From: Bugulina stolonifera
Lineage: Eukaryota > Bryozoa > Gymnolaemata > Cheilostomatida > Bugulidae
Direction of reading: 5' to 3'
Assembly: GCA_935421135.1 (NCBI GenBank)
Contig: OW285187.1
Coordinates: 12,859,929-12,923,928 of the forward strand
DNA: 64,000 nucleotides
The notes under the pieces are model-generated. The model made no database searches. It saw only the letters and a list, made by a program, of their open reading frames with translations, and was not told the DNA's origin. Both the position numbers and the translations under genes were made by a program. This document shows positions 33,898 through 45,651 of this stretch, piece by piece; the first letter of the stretch is position 1, and the number at the start of each line of letters is the position of its first letter.

Positions 33898-33900
33898 ATG
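33898..33900 (+). CDS. PSMB3: Candidate first coding exon of PSMB3 (ATG only)
   Basis: The sequence ATG/GTAAGC puts a start codon directly before a strong donor. Joined in phase 0 to the acceptor at 35193, it reads M-SIMSYNGA, matching the vertebrate PSMB3 start MSIMSYNGG and giving exactly 205 residues. The join is inferred. The internal ATG at 35200 is the fallback start. Confidence 0.5.
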
Positions 33901-35193
33901 GTAAGCCAAGATTTCTATTTCTAAACCCTTCTAAATAAAGCAAAACAATCCAATTAGTTGACTTTGCAAGTTCGGCTGATAGTATTTTCCAAAACATATT
34001 AGCCACACAGAAGAATTTGAAGACTAACTATTTGATGCAGAATTATTCATTTACTCCGTGATTATTAGCTCAATAGTAGCCGAATACAACGTCTCTGTAG
34101 ATAACTGGACTGATTAGAGTCTCATCTGAATGCTCTTCTAATCTCTGCCCTGCTGGTTGCAAATGACAAACAACATGAACCCAATTATAATATAATCGTA
34201 ATAAATATATAATCAATGATGATTTTTTATAAATATTGAATAAAAAAATCAAATATTTATATTGAAGAAAAGCACTCGCACTGCATTGTAATATATGCAT
34301 TTCATATTAATATTTCATTTGATTTGTATTTGTTGTAAGTGAAGTAAAAAAAGACAAACGAAACTTGAAGTAATTGTTATTCCTATTGTTTTTTGTAATA
34401 ACGTTATAATTGTTTTATAATATGCCTATTATAGGCTATACTATAGGCCTAAGTATAAGCTAAAATAACATATAAATAAACATTTATAGAATCAATATAA
34501 ATTTAATATAGCCTACTATTATATAGGCCTATAAATATAAATTTGAAAATCAAAATTAAATTGAATACAAATATTTGTAATAAATAAATAATATAAATAT
34601 TAAAAAATATATCAAATGCATTTGCATCATAATAAAATATAATATTGTGTCGTTAGCAAAAATACCAAAATATTCATATTCACGGATATATTATATTAAT
34701 TGTATGATATATCCTATTGGAAATGGAGTTGATGATTGAATTGGTTGGTACCCATCAAAGTGAATGGCTGCATTTAATAATTAGGCCTATGACTGTCCTC
34801 AACATATTTGTATTATTAATTAATAATTGTTTAATATTATCATGAATTTAAAGTTTCAAGAACTACTGTAGAACGAACGGAAGATACACGTTAAAACAAT
34901 ATATATAAAAATGCAAACAAAATTAGAGGCTGAAATGAGAAGTTCAAATAAACCCGTTTTATACTATTTTATGGGGCTATAGCTTACTTTCGTTTATATA
35001 GCAGTTATAAATTAATCATTACCGATCGATCCATTTGATGGGTTCAAACACTACTATAAGCCCATCTGTATTACACTATTCTATAGGCCTACTACATGTA
35101 ATTATCCTGTATGCAGGCTAATGGATAGTTCACTGCACGTATCGAAGGCTGGACAACTCATTTAATTATGCATGATTAAACTTTTTCTTGTAG
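33901..35193. other. Probable intron 1 of PSMB3, very AT-rich
   Basis: Contains long A/T runs (34170-34700 especially) and no open frame of interest. It is intronic if the exon at 33898 is real, otherwise 5' flank. Confidence 0.4.
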
Positions 35194-36770
35194 AGTATTA
35201 TGTCATATAATGGTGCTGCCGTCATTGGCATGGCCGGCAAAGACTGTGTAGCTATTGCAGCAGATACTCGATTTGGAATTCAAGCACAAACTGTCGGTAC
35301 CGACTTTCAGAAGATTTTTGAAATGGGACCCAGACTATATGTTGGGTTACCAGGTTTAGCTACAGATGTTCAAACAGTGTAAGTTTAAAATATTTATGGG
35401 TTGTGTAACCCTATGGCGGTGTAGGCCTATGCTCTTGTTTTGTTGTCTGTACATCAATGCAATGAACAAAATGACAGAGGCCTATAAATATTCAGCAGTG
35501 TTCATAGAGCCTCTCTATGAACTACATACATGTATATCAAACAGTGTAAGTTTAAAGTATATCTAACAATGAATTACTGACTGCATAACATAAAACTAAA
35601 TGACCATGTACTCGTGTTTTGCAATTTTACATCTGCTACAATAATTTGTGTAGAAAATCTTTTAACTGATAGCTGTTGCAATGTTGATGCCAGACATGTC
35701 TATAGAACTCTGTGATAGAAATCATTTGGCACAGCTGACTAACAACTGGCTATGATTAATTACAGATCGCAGAGGTTAAAATTTCGGCTGAATCTTTATG
35801 AACTTCGAGAGAATAGACGAATCAAGCCACCCACCTTTATGAGTATGGTTTCAAACCTGTTATATGAACGAAGGTGAGCAAGTGTTAATTCAATATTGGC
35901 AGACAGACAGCCTTTCATATGTGCCAATCGCTTGGATAAATCAAAACAGAAGTAGGCCTACTTGTACACTCTGGCAATGTATTTTCATGTTCCACGCCAT
36001 CAAGTTATACAAGGGGGCACATGTGCATAACTGACTAAATATTTTAATGACAATCTAACACTTCTGTTGTAGATTTGGGCCATATTTTGTGGAACCTATT
36101 ATAGTTGGATTACACGAAAAGACAAACAAACCATATGTAGCTTCTATGGATCTTATAGGATGTCCGATGTTAGTAGATGACTTTGTTGTCGGTGGAACTT
36201 GTGGAGAGCAGATGTACGGCATGTGTGAATCACTTTACAGACCAAACATGGTGAGAAACTAAGTGTATATTTTTACAGACTATTTTATGACTAGTTCACC
36301 CCAAGCATTGATTATATTTCTTGTGAGTATCAAGAATTGTTTTGGAATACGTTGATGTATATATTCTCAGGAACCAGAAGACCTGTTTGAAACGATTAGT
36401 CAAGCATTACTTAACGCAGTGGACACTGATGCAGTCTCAGGTTGGGGAGCTGTTGTGCATATTATGTAAGTACTGTCTACATGTACATGTGTAATGTCAT
36501 TATATGCTAGTTTGCACACATGTTCGGAACATTTTGGTGAAGGTATTTTTGCTTGGTAATCTACACTCCCCTTTACTAGTTGGTTGTCATAAGTTGTGAT
36601 TTTGTATTTAAATTGTACCTTTCTCTTGCTCTAATTCATATATACATTGTATTATGTACATGTATCTACATGTACTGTGCAGTATGGTACCTAACCAATC
36701 TTATATATCTTATTATTGTAGTGAGAAGGATAAAGTTACCACAAGAAAACTGAAGGCAAGACAAGACTGA
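35194..36770 (+). CDS. PSMB3: Proteasome subunit beta type-3
   Basis: Non-catalytic beta-3 subunit of the 20S core. Exons: 35194-35378, 35766-35873, 36073-36250, 36371-36465, 36722-36770. With the candidate ATG exon at 33898 the protein is 205 aa, as in vertebrates; starting at 35200 it would be 202. Landmarks: [126 protein letters not shown] and a C terminus TRKLKARQD. There is no propeptide with a catalytic Thr, as expected for beta-3. The stop codon is 257 bp from the ODAD4 stop on the other strand, so the 3' ends probably abut or overlap. Confidence 0.96.
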
Positions 36771-36803
36771 ATTTGTTGTTTCTCTTACACTTTTCCTCTT
36801 AAC

Positions 36804-36809
36804 AATAAA
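36804..36809 (+). terminator. Candidate polyadenylation signal of PSMB3
   Basis: AATAAA 34 bp past the PSMB3 stop, inside the 257-bp convergent gap shared with ODAD4. Confidence 0.6.
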
Positions 36810-37027
36810 GTATCAATAGCTGTTGTATATAATATTCTATATTAATAATATTCTATTATAATACCAATAAATTATTTAATCTCTATGTGAACAAAATGGG
36901 TAAAAATAATCAGAATTCATAATGTCTCTACTAAATTCTTCTCTTTCTCTAATGCTGGAAGAACTTGTTTGAGGTGGAACACGCAGGTAGATTTACCATA
37001 TTTGGTTATTCACCACTCAATATCTCA

Positions 37028-40000
37028 TCAACTAGTTTCCTCTTCCTTATCCTCAGCAGGCGCCTCGTCTGCTAAAAGTTAGATAAAATTGTGTTTAAAG
37101 GTCGGTTAACCTAAAATGCAATATACTTGGTGTGGCATTATTATCATCATATCAACTATTGTATACCTGGAGCAGTTTGGTCGTCTCCTCCGTTGGTCTT
37201 TTCATTGTTTGCTTCTACTGGCTCAGAGTCTGGTTTATGTTGCTCATCTGATTCAGGCTCTTTTGAAGCATCACCACCGGTTTCCTATAATATATGTATA
37301 TAAAATTATATATACATGTAAGTTATAATAGTGATGCAGTAAACAATTCCATGCGCCTTCTAACTTGAATTTTATCAATCAGATGGACTGATACATGATA
37401 CAGTACATGCATGTACATAATATATTGTATAATGTATTTTTAGCAGGGACTGGTATTTTCATGGATTTGAAACAAGTCTCTGACTGCTCAAAGATAAATT
37501 CCTTGCTAAATATACAGTATACAATATTTAGAAAATGGCCAAACCCCCTAACATGTACATAATAATATTATATAACTAGAATGCTTGTGTTATGTTTTAT
37601 CTCTGTATAACCCAAGGCTGCTCGGTTTTTTTGCAAGAAAGAATTTGAATTCCAATCCATTGTTGTTCTGCACACATCTACATAGTTAATGTTTACAGAA
37701 TGCAACGATGTAATGTTACCTGGTGAATCTTTTTGTTCACATCATTCAAGGCTGATTTAATGGCATTTTCTGCTATGTCATCGCCCATAGCTCGTGCCAA
37801 GTTGAGAGTTCGTTCAAATGAATCTGCTGCTCCTCTGTAGTCTTTCAGTTTTACTGCAATGTTCCAAAATTGTCACAGAATACTAATACTAGAGTAAAAT
37901 ATTTGGGGATAGTAATTTTATATATTCCAATAACAATGTAAAATACAAGACCAACATAGGCATGGACAGTCAAGCTTTTGACCATAATCGTTGTCCTCTC
38001 TCATCAATTTCTCTGAATGCAAAATTATTATACATGTATGTTATGCATCTATGCAAAAGTGCAGATAAATCCAAATAGACCATAAAGCAAGCTCATTGGT
38101 TAATATTTACCTAGAGCCTGTGAAACTAAGACACCAGCGTGTAACTTCCATTCATCGTCATCAGCCTCCTGAGCAGCCTCTGATGCCTTCTCTCCATATG
38201 TTCTAGCCACTTCAAATCTGCCAGACTCCAGGTAGCACCTACCTATCTCATGGTACAGCCACGTGGACTCCAAGGCCGATTTAGACATGGGCAGTTTGTC
38301 CTCCCACACCTAGAAGAGAGTGAATGTCCAAATAATTAATGTTTAAACATAGCACGTGAGGACATTCGCGATTTCTACCAAGAGCACTTTTGCATGCATT
38401 CCTTCAGCAAAGATTTTACATCCTGCAAACTTTTTTTAGTTTACAAAAACAGAAATAGTTAAAAAATGACATACATGTATGTGTACAGTGCTACTAGGGT
38501 AAAATTATACAACATTCATACAATAATTACACTGTTATAGTTGAGAATAGATTTAGATAACCAATTTCACAATAATTACCTCAATGGCTTTTGCAAACTC
38601 TCCAGACCGAGCATGTACTCTACCTAGATTATCCAGAGCTCTTGACTTGGCATCGATTAGGTCACTAAAACACGAAATTAAGTCACAAAAATGAAAATAC
38701 ATTAACCGCTGTAAATGCACATTAATTATGATTCAAGGTGAATTCAGATAATTTGCGATGTTTGCAATAACATACACAAAACTTACTTTTCGTTTGCAAT
38801 GTCGAGATCCTTATTATGGTTCACCAATGCTTTCTTGTAATTCCCTAGTTCAAGGTAGGCATTTCCTATACAGCTATGAAGGTTGGCAAGGATTTCCTTG
38901 TGATTTGACAAATTCTTCTCGTTCAAGTTCTGTACGTAAGTCAATGTTTTCTGGGCCCTCTTTAGACTGTCTTCATATTTATCATCAACTTGTTCTGCAA
39001 GTATAATAGCATTCTACATGCTGATGTACCATCTACGAACTAGGAATCAAATAGTCTAAAAGTGACCCCCTTCCCCACGTATCACTTATATATAATAATA
39101 ACATGCGCACCACTCTTCAACATACCTCGATCAATTCTTTCCAACTGGTTCATAACGTAATTTTCATGATTTCCCTTTTTCTGCTTTCCTCTGAGGCGAT
39201 CTTGTTTTTCTCTCTTCCTTGAATACATTGGTTTCTGTTGTCTCCAGAAATCAGTTCTGGTGTCCAAATAATGCAGTCCATCACATGCCAGATCATAAAT
39301 CTGCTGCCCATTTTTAGATGAGGTGTCTGTAGAGTAAATTATGAATGCATGTAAATATTGATAAAAAGATTGCAGCAGCGCTAAGGATGCAAGAAGGAAC
39401 TAGCAGTGTAAGGTGCAGAACAGAGATGCAAAGAGAAGCATGATTGGGCTGCTAGAAAAATCACTGTTTTTTAGCCTGTCATTACAAACATTATTATCAT
39501 TTTACACATGTGCAAATTGTGACAAGAATTTGTCAAAAATCTCAGCTGCTTCAAAAGTCAATAGTTTGCACATTTATTACGACATTTTTAGAATTTCTAC
39601 GGCATAATGTATCAATGCATATAGCCTACATTTAGCGTGTTGGAGATGAAAAGGATGCTGCATAAATAATGATAATAGCAATGCAGTGCACATTGACTAC
39701 ACGTTTACTACACTCTGCAGCATGTATAATATGTGAGAAGTAATTATAAAGATCTGCAGTATAAATCATATGAAATATTTATCATTTAGTAGATAAAACG
39801 CAACACTTGTACGTATAGGCTATACAACATCATTGTATGTGATGGCCACTATGATATTGCTCTGCTGCAGAATCTGCTACAAGACTATGGTATAAAAGCA
39901 TATAAACTACTCTACATGTACCTTCTAGTATAATAATATTTATACATAGTCTGTTTGATAATATTGTCATGAGTAATAAATGAATCATATGGTCTAACAT

Positions 40001-43000
40001 CATTGTTACTTTCTGAGAAAGGAAGGAAGCGAGAGAGGACAACATTGAAAATATACCCATTATATTTGCTACGAGTGCATATGAGGAATTTACCTGTTCG
40101 TTTGCATTGTCTGTAACACACATTCAACAGTTAGAAAGAAAAAGTACTGCTACATACAACACTTTGGTATATGACAAAATACAGTACATATATATAAAAC
40201 ATACATGTATCCAAGTCAATGCCAAATTGTTAGTTCAAGTATTGTCAAATTTTGAAATGCTCATGCTGGTTTTACCTGTTTCTTTCAATAGCTTTTCTAG
40301 AAATTCCTTGTCACCATAGAGCTCTCCTAACAACTGCTTCACAGTTTTATCAGTGCCTGATTTTGGCGGTGGACGCTTCTTCTGTTCACTTTGCACCGCA
40401 GCTCTACCATAGGTGAATGATGCACCAGGTTTCTTTGGCTTCGCTTTCTGAAATTTTTACAAATATTGATAATTATTAGAATTGTATACTATATCTATAC
40501 TAGGGTTATAAAAATACAGATATGTTGTTCTGCAGATAGCTAGAGTAACATACATGCATGTGTATAGAATATACATGTAAGTACAGTACGTTGATTACAT
40601 ACCTCATCTTGCTTTGCGAAAAACGACAAGTCTCCATCTTTCGTCAGTGTGACGGCTTGTGGAGCTAAAACACGAATTGAGTCTATAGGTTTCAGATAAC
40701 TAATAGATTAGAATTCATTATAGCAAATATTTTGCACAGACATGTAGACCTTTTACCACATAATTCAAAAATGTAACATTATATCTAAAAGTAGGGACAT
40801 TTGAAAGAGCTAGTAATTCAAATAAGTAGGACTAACAAATTTACTCTAAGATAAACAGTTGCATGGTGTTTAGTTGAACTTACTACCAACTGAGTTATCA
40901 ATTGCTTCTCTTGCTTTCTGTATTCCTAATCGGAACTCTTGAAGTTCGGGACGAAGCTTGTTTCCTCGGTGATAAAAAACTAAGGCAAGTTCAAATTCGC
41001 CTTTACAGTACAAAGCTTCAGCTTTTGCGAATATTCCCTACAATGTAGCAGAAATACAGATAGACATAAATTATTGGGTTTGTAACTTTATATATGAAAC
41101 AGTAATAGTTTTTATGAGAAGTTCATTTCAAGTATAATTTTTTAAACACTAACGTAGTGATAAATTATAAACAAGATTCTTAACTAAATTTACACACCTT
41201 GTGATACTCTGGGTCATCACCAAGAGAAGTTTCAGCATCTTCTAAAGCACGAGTGTTGTCTCCAAGCTGTAAATGACATTTTGATCTAGCCACCAGACAA
41301 GCTCTGTCACCTTCCCTTACCTCTAAAGCCTGCAAAGAGGTGAAGCAGAGATATTGTAAAGATCAGAGAGATAGTAAGACCACTACTAATCAGAACATGC
41401 ACCTAGACTGAAAAATTACGAGTTTCAAGAATGCAGCAATTGACCAAGTGTGTGGTATTTTTCCTTTGACAAGTGAGGACAGATCTCGTGGTTATAATAT
41501 AATAGAGTGGCTAGTGTAACATATGTGTTATCCTTGTTGCAACTGCAGGACCGACATCATATTTTTAGGTATGATATTGTAATGGTCACGCGCAGCCTCC
41601 CGGCTACATACTGTAACACTAACTATATACTTAACCTTGCATTATACCTGCTTGTATCCATTGTCTATGTAGTTGAATGTTACCTGTATACTTCTTATAT
41701 GCATTACTGAGCCATTATACCCTTTTTATACCCATGTAAAGAGGCCTGACCTCTCAGAAATACTTGATATTGATTTTGCATATGATCTAGATGATTTTAA
41801 GCATCTTTTGTCAAACCCGACCTATTTTAGGTCGGCCCTCGGGGTTCTGGCCGCCATATTGTTGCACAATTTCTAGACGACCCTACGTCATCTTTTTACG
41901 ACACTACGTCGGCCTTTTTACCGGAACTTCCTTCAGAAGTTCTATTACTATATAAAGGGCATTGTTTTCACGTTTGTTGTCTCAGTTCATGCTTGGATCT
42001 CAATAAAGACACTTCTATACTTATATATAGAGACTTTCACTTCGTAGATAGGTCATTCTAGTTGTTAAGGTCCTCGACCTTGCAACACGAACTGCCTACT
42101 AGGTTAGATCACTCTCTTTCTCAGTATAGTAAACAAGCATTGACTCGGGATCATATGGGTCGTCTTTGGTAGTTCTTGGACTACTAGTACCTGTTAATCT
42201 TCCATGTTATGAGAAGGCCTAGCACCACTCATAGGCACTTCACCCAAAAACTATCACAATATGATGTGTTCTACAGTGCCAGATGGTCTGAGCACTAGCT
42301 TCAAGTAGAAGCGTGGCCAGGAGACCTCTAGACATTCATAAGAATAATTATAAGTAAAGACTTGACTATACTGCAAGTTAAAAGTAGACTGGTATAAACA
42401 GAAAAATTAGGTTTTATTTTTAGGAAAACTGACCTACCCTCCTCTGATCCAAGATCAGCCAGCTTGGTGGGTCAGTCATAAAGGAAAGCCAAAAGTATTA
42501 CAATTAGTATAAAAGAGCTTGGGCCAGTATAGTAATAATAGTTATAGGCAGCATAAGATGTTAAAAAAGTATAAAAACTACATACATATGACTATACGAC
42601 AAGTCCAATCACTCAAATGTACAATGCAAGTTGGTCAAAGAATTGTGATATTCTATAAGTAACAGGGAGATATTTATTGATGATACCGGTAACATAGATA
42701 GTCAGTATATTGGATAAACAAGCATAAGCAGAACATTAATTAACTGGTACCTTGGGCCTTATAGCATAGCACAAATGGATACTAGCTCAAGTTAAGTTTA
42801 ATGTGAATGTAGTTAATTAGGACTATCTGTGCACAAGGTTGGTAGGTTGTAGATTATGAAATTAATTATTATGTCAAGCTAGTTTATGTACAATAAAGAT
42901 TTGTTCTAGAGTTACAACCCATCGGCAGTGATGGGTTAGAGTTAGACTGCAGATTATCACAATGACAATATTAACTTAACTACTCAAGGGACTATCTGCA

Positions 43001-43424
43001 TGGAGACTTATGCAGATTCAATGAGCGAATGGCATCTGCATTTTCTAATTTTCTATTCTCCTAAATGCGCTTCTGTCCTACACTATAGAAACCTCATGGG
43101 CTACTCTTTCAGTCACTAATTTGACGACCGCGTGTGACTCTGCACTGCCACTGCTTCATCAGTGTAAAATTTGAAACCTGGGGCTTGATCATTTGATATA
43201 ATGTTTACTAAGAATACGAAAATATATTAGTCAAAGTTATATCAGAATGAAAGCATGTACAAGACAAAACCAACCCATATGTTTTCATTACCGTTTATGC
43301 TTACCAAAGTATAGCTCTCAATGGACTTTCTATAGTTGCCTTGCTTGAAAAGGGCATCACCTTCAGCTCGATATATTTCGTACGTTCCCTTTGGTCCATT
43401 ATCACTTCCTTCCTCGCCGTACAT
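37028..43424 (-). CDS. ODAD4: Outer dynein arm-docking complex subunit 4 (TTC25)
   Basis: TPR protein needed to dock outer dynein arms on axonemal doublets of motile cilia. Exons in transcript order: 43424-43305, 41329-41198, 41037-40884, 40664-40603, 40447-40276, 39326-39126, 38994-38787, 38664-38580, 38309-38111, 37853-37720, 37284-37167, 37071-37028. The total is 1629 bp, 542 aa. N-terminal TPRs (residues about 15-125) contain ALFKQGNYRKSIESYT, CLVARSKCHLQLGD and ELALVFYHRGNKLRPELQEF, then GIQKAREAIDNSVG and the TTC25 signature TVKQLLGELYGDKEFLEKLL. LHYLDTRTDFWRQQKPMYSR lies near residue 240. The C-terminal TPR block (about 300-480) includes LHSCIGNAYLELGNYKKAL, DAKSRALDNLGRVHAR and WLYHEIGRCYLESGRFE. 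An acidic tail ends the protein. Intron 1 is about 2 kb and may hold an LTR fragment. Confidence 0.94.
41515..42088 (+). mobile_element. Possible LTR-like fragment in ODAD4 intron 1
   Basis: The block starts TGTAACA and ends near TTGCAACA. It has a TATA-type TATATAAA at 41949-41956 and, about 50 bp on, AATAAA at 42002-42007, in a locally CpG-richer sequence with repeated CTACGTC. This order resembles U3-R-U5 of an LTR. I could not find a target duplication, a primer-binding site or an internal coding region, so the call is weak. Confidence 0.3.
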
Positions 43425-43568
43425 GGTTAATTTTTAGATATAAGGTTGCAAAATATTGATTAGATAATTCTGATCAGATTAGCAAAATCAATATTTGCAC
43501 ATGTACTTTAGGCATAAGATTCTATTTGTTGTTGACCCGCGATGGCCATGGACAAATAATATGGCACC

Positions 43569-43581
43569 GTTGCCATGCAAC
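43569..43581. promoter_or_regulatory. X-box-like (RFX) site upstream of ODAD4
   Basis: GTTGCC-AT-GCAAC, two near-perfect RFX half sites, about 145 bp upstream of the ODAD4 start codon. A forkhead-type ACAAATA lies at 43552-43558. RFX and FOXJ1 sites mark motile-cilia promoters, consistent with the ODAD4 function. Binding is inferred. Confidence 0.5.
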
Positions 43582-43903
43582 AGTCTTTTGGCACATGGCT
43601 CTCGATTGGCTAGTCAAAACGCCAAACTGCCTTCCTCAAAAGTGAGACAATATATCTTGGTTTCGGAAGTATTTAAAGAACGGCGCGTATGTTAGACTAA
43701 TTATTTCACAATCGAACAGCTTTTCAGAAGTCATAGAGAGAACAACTGCTGTCCATCGTGACGTGTTTAGAACAAGGGCAAATAACTCTACAATATTTTG
43801 CTGTGTCCTGCCAAATTGATGTCTGTATAGCACATGACAACCTAAATAATTATCAAGCATCGCAATTTTAAACGGATAAATTTTGCATGTATTGTCATAA
43901 GAC

Positions 43904-44244
43904 CAGTGGTCAAAGTTGGGGGAGAGGTCGTGGGGAAGCAGTCCCCCACCACAAATTTCAGGGGGTCCTCCAGACTGATAGACCTCCTACAGATTACTAT
44001 TATAATAATAATACTAATTGGATCATATTTTACCTTACGATCTTGGACTATACTTTAACCTGAAGTTCTTGGATTTTGCACCATTTCAGTGTCTAATTTT
44101 GATAAAGTTTCCAATTTTCGGAAGGGCGCTCAGGCGCTCTTCCCCTCTGGCGCGCTGCGCTTGACGTTTGGGCACTTCACGCCCTCTAGTGATTATGGAT
44201 GCTACCCTAGAGACTCCACCTCTTTTCTTAGACTTTGACCACTG
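43904..44244. mobile_element. Non-autonomous hAT-like element, 341 bp
   Basis: Inverted termini CAGTGGTCAAAGT: left from 43904, right as its complement ending 44244. A perfect 8-bp target duplication CATAAGAC flanks it (43896-43903 and 44245-44252). Part of the interior (44125-44190) is unusually GC-rich (GGCGCTCAGGCGCTC and GGCGCGCTGCGC). No transposase frame. Its termini differ from those of the element at 3248. Confidence 0.9.
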
Positions 44245-44252
44245 CATAAGAC

Positions 44253-45651
44253 ATGTTGAAACCAACCATTTACCAAGTTGAAACATTTGCTACACATGCA
44301 CCAACATAATGTTGTAGCACAACCACGTACACTTGCATGTGTATTATAACAGTAGTTTTTATGGTAGGTAGCCTTATAATTTGCAAAGCTGCATATTATT
44401 TGTACTCTATCAACTAGGGAGAGCATGGTTTGACAACTCATATATATATCCAAACCATATTCACATTTATTACTGCATTCAAACAAAAATTGCTGCCTCC
44501 ATGGAAGACTCCTCACAATAACTAAAAACCAAAGCTACAAAAGTGAACATTTTAAAATTGTCTCTCTACCATCATCCAAAAAAGTTCGATGTGTCCAATT
44601 CACTAAATTATTGAATAATAGCAAACTGTTTATTCTTATAAATGAGACATTACACGGAATCTTGGCATTATATGCAAAAATACAAAGAGTAATGTTATAA
44701 TAGTGACACCTAGTATTATACGGTAGCAGGGTTTTATTTAAACCAAAGTGGAGCTAGTTTATGCTAGAGTACTCCATTGTATTATATATAGTGTGGATCT
44801 TCATTGTATGGCTGTAAGCATCATGGTGTGGTTATTTTACGTCATCTAGAATGCACTGAATTACAGTTAAATTTGTAGTGTAATCTAAAATATAGGTGTC
44901 ATATTTAGTGTGTATATTATATCTAGGTTTGAATAATTGCAGTATTGTTATAAGAGGTATAGTACAATCATGTAAATGACTAATACAATGTATTATCAGT
45001 ATGTACCGGAGTTTGCTTTTCTCAGTACTACTCTAGTATTTGTGTTGCAGTAGAATGTGAATACCATACCTTTATACCGTATAAGTATAGCAGGCTCAAC
45101 CGCTGTTTATGATTCTAGCATTGTAGCACAATGTACCATGCTGCATTAGCTCCATTTTCTTTTTGCATAAATCTAGAGTTGCACTCTCTTGTCCATAAAC
45201 GAGATCAGAGCAGATAACTTCTGAATATACGCATGGCACTGACTTATCAGTGGTAACTGCTAGTAGTATCATATTGGCATCAATAGTACTACACAACTAA
45301 ATGAAAAGCTGTATACCAGAGATTAATAAAATTCATGCTTGGAGCTTGCTTGAAAACCTTTAAATTTTTATTTATAAAAATAATGTTCACAGTGTACGAT
45401 ATATATGTATATACTATGTTATTATTATTGGAGTCAAACAGCTTCCCATCTGTACACTTTGTAACAACAAAGTACATTTTGCATACTATCAAAATATATT
45501 TATGAAGAAAGCTTACTTCTATTCAAAACTTAATAAATTATATGTAACTACATTGTAGAAATAAATTTGATAGTAAATATAGTGAGCACAGGTATCAGAA
45601 GCATTCATTATTTTCACTATTTTATTAGTTGTAAAGATTCTCAAAAATCTG
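44253..45651. other. Intergenic region between ODAD4 and HERPUD
   Basis: AT-rich, no supported gene. The right end is the HERPUD 3' UTR, with TTTATT (AATAAA on the gene strand) at 45621-45626, 26 bp past the stop. Confidence 0.5.
45621..45626 (-). terminator. Candidate polyadenylation signal of HERPUD
   Basis: AATAAA on the minus strand, very close to the stop codon. More distal signals also exist near 45365-45375. Confidence 0.4.
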
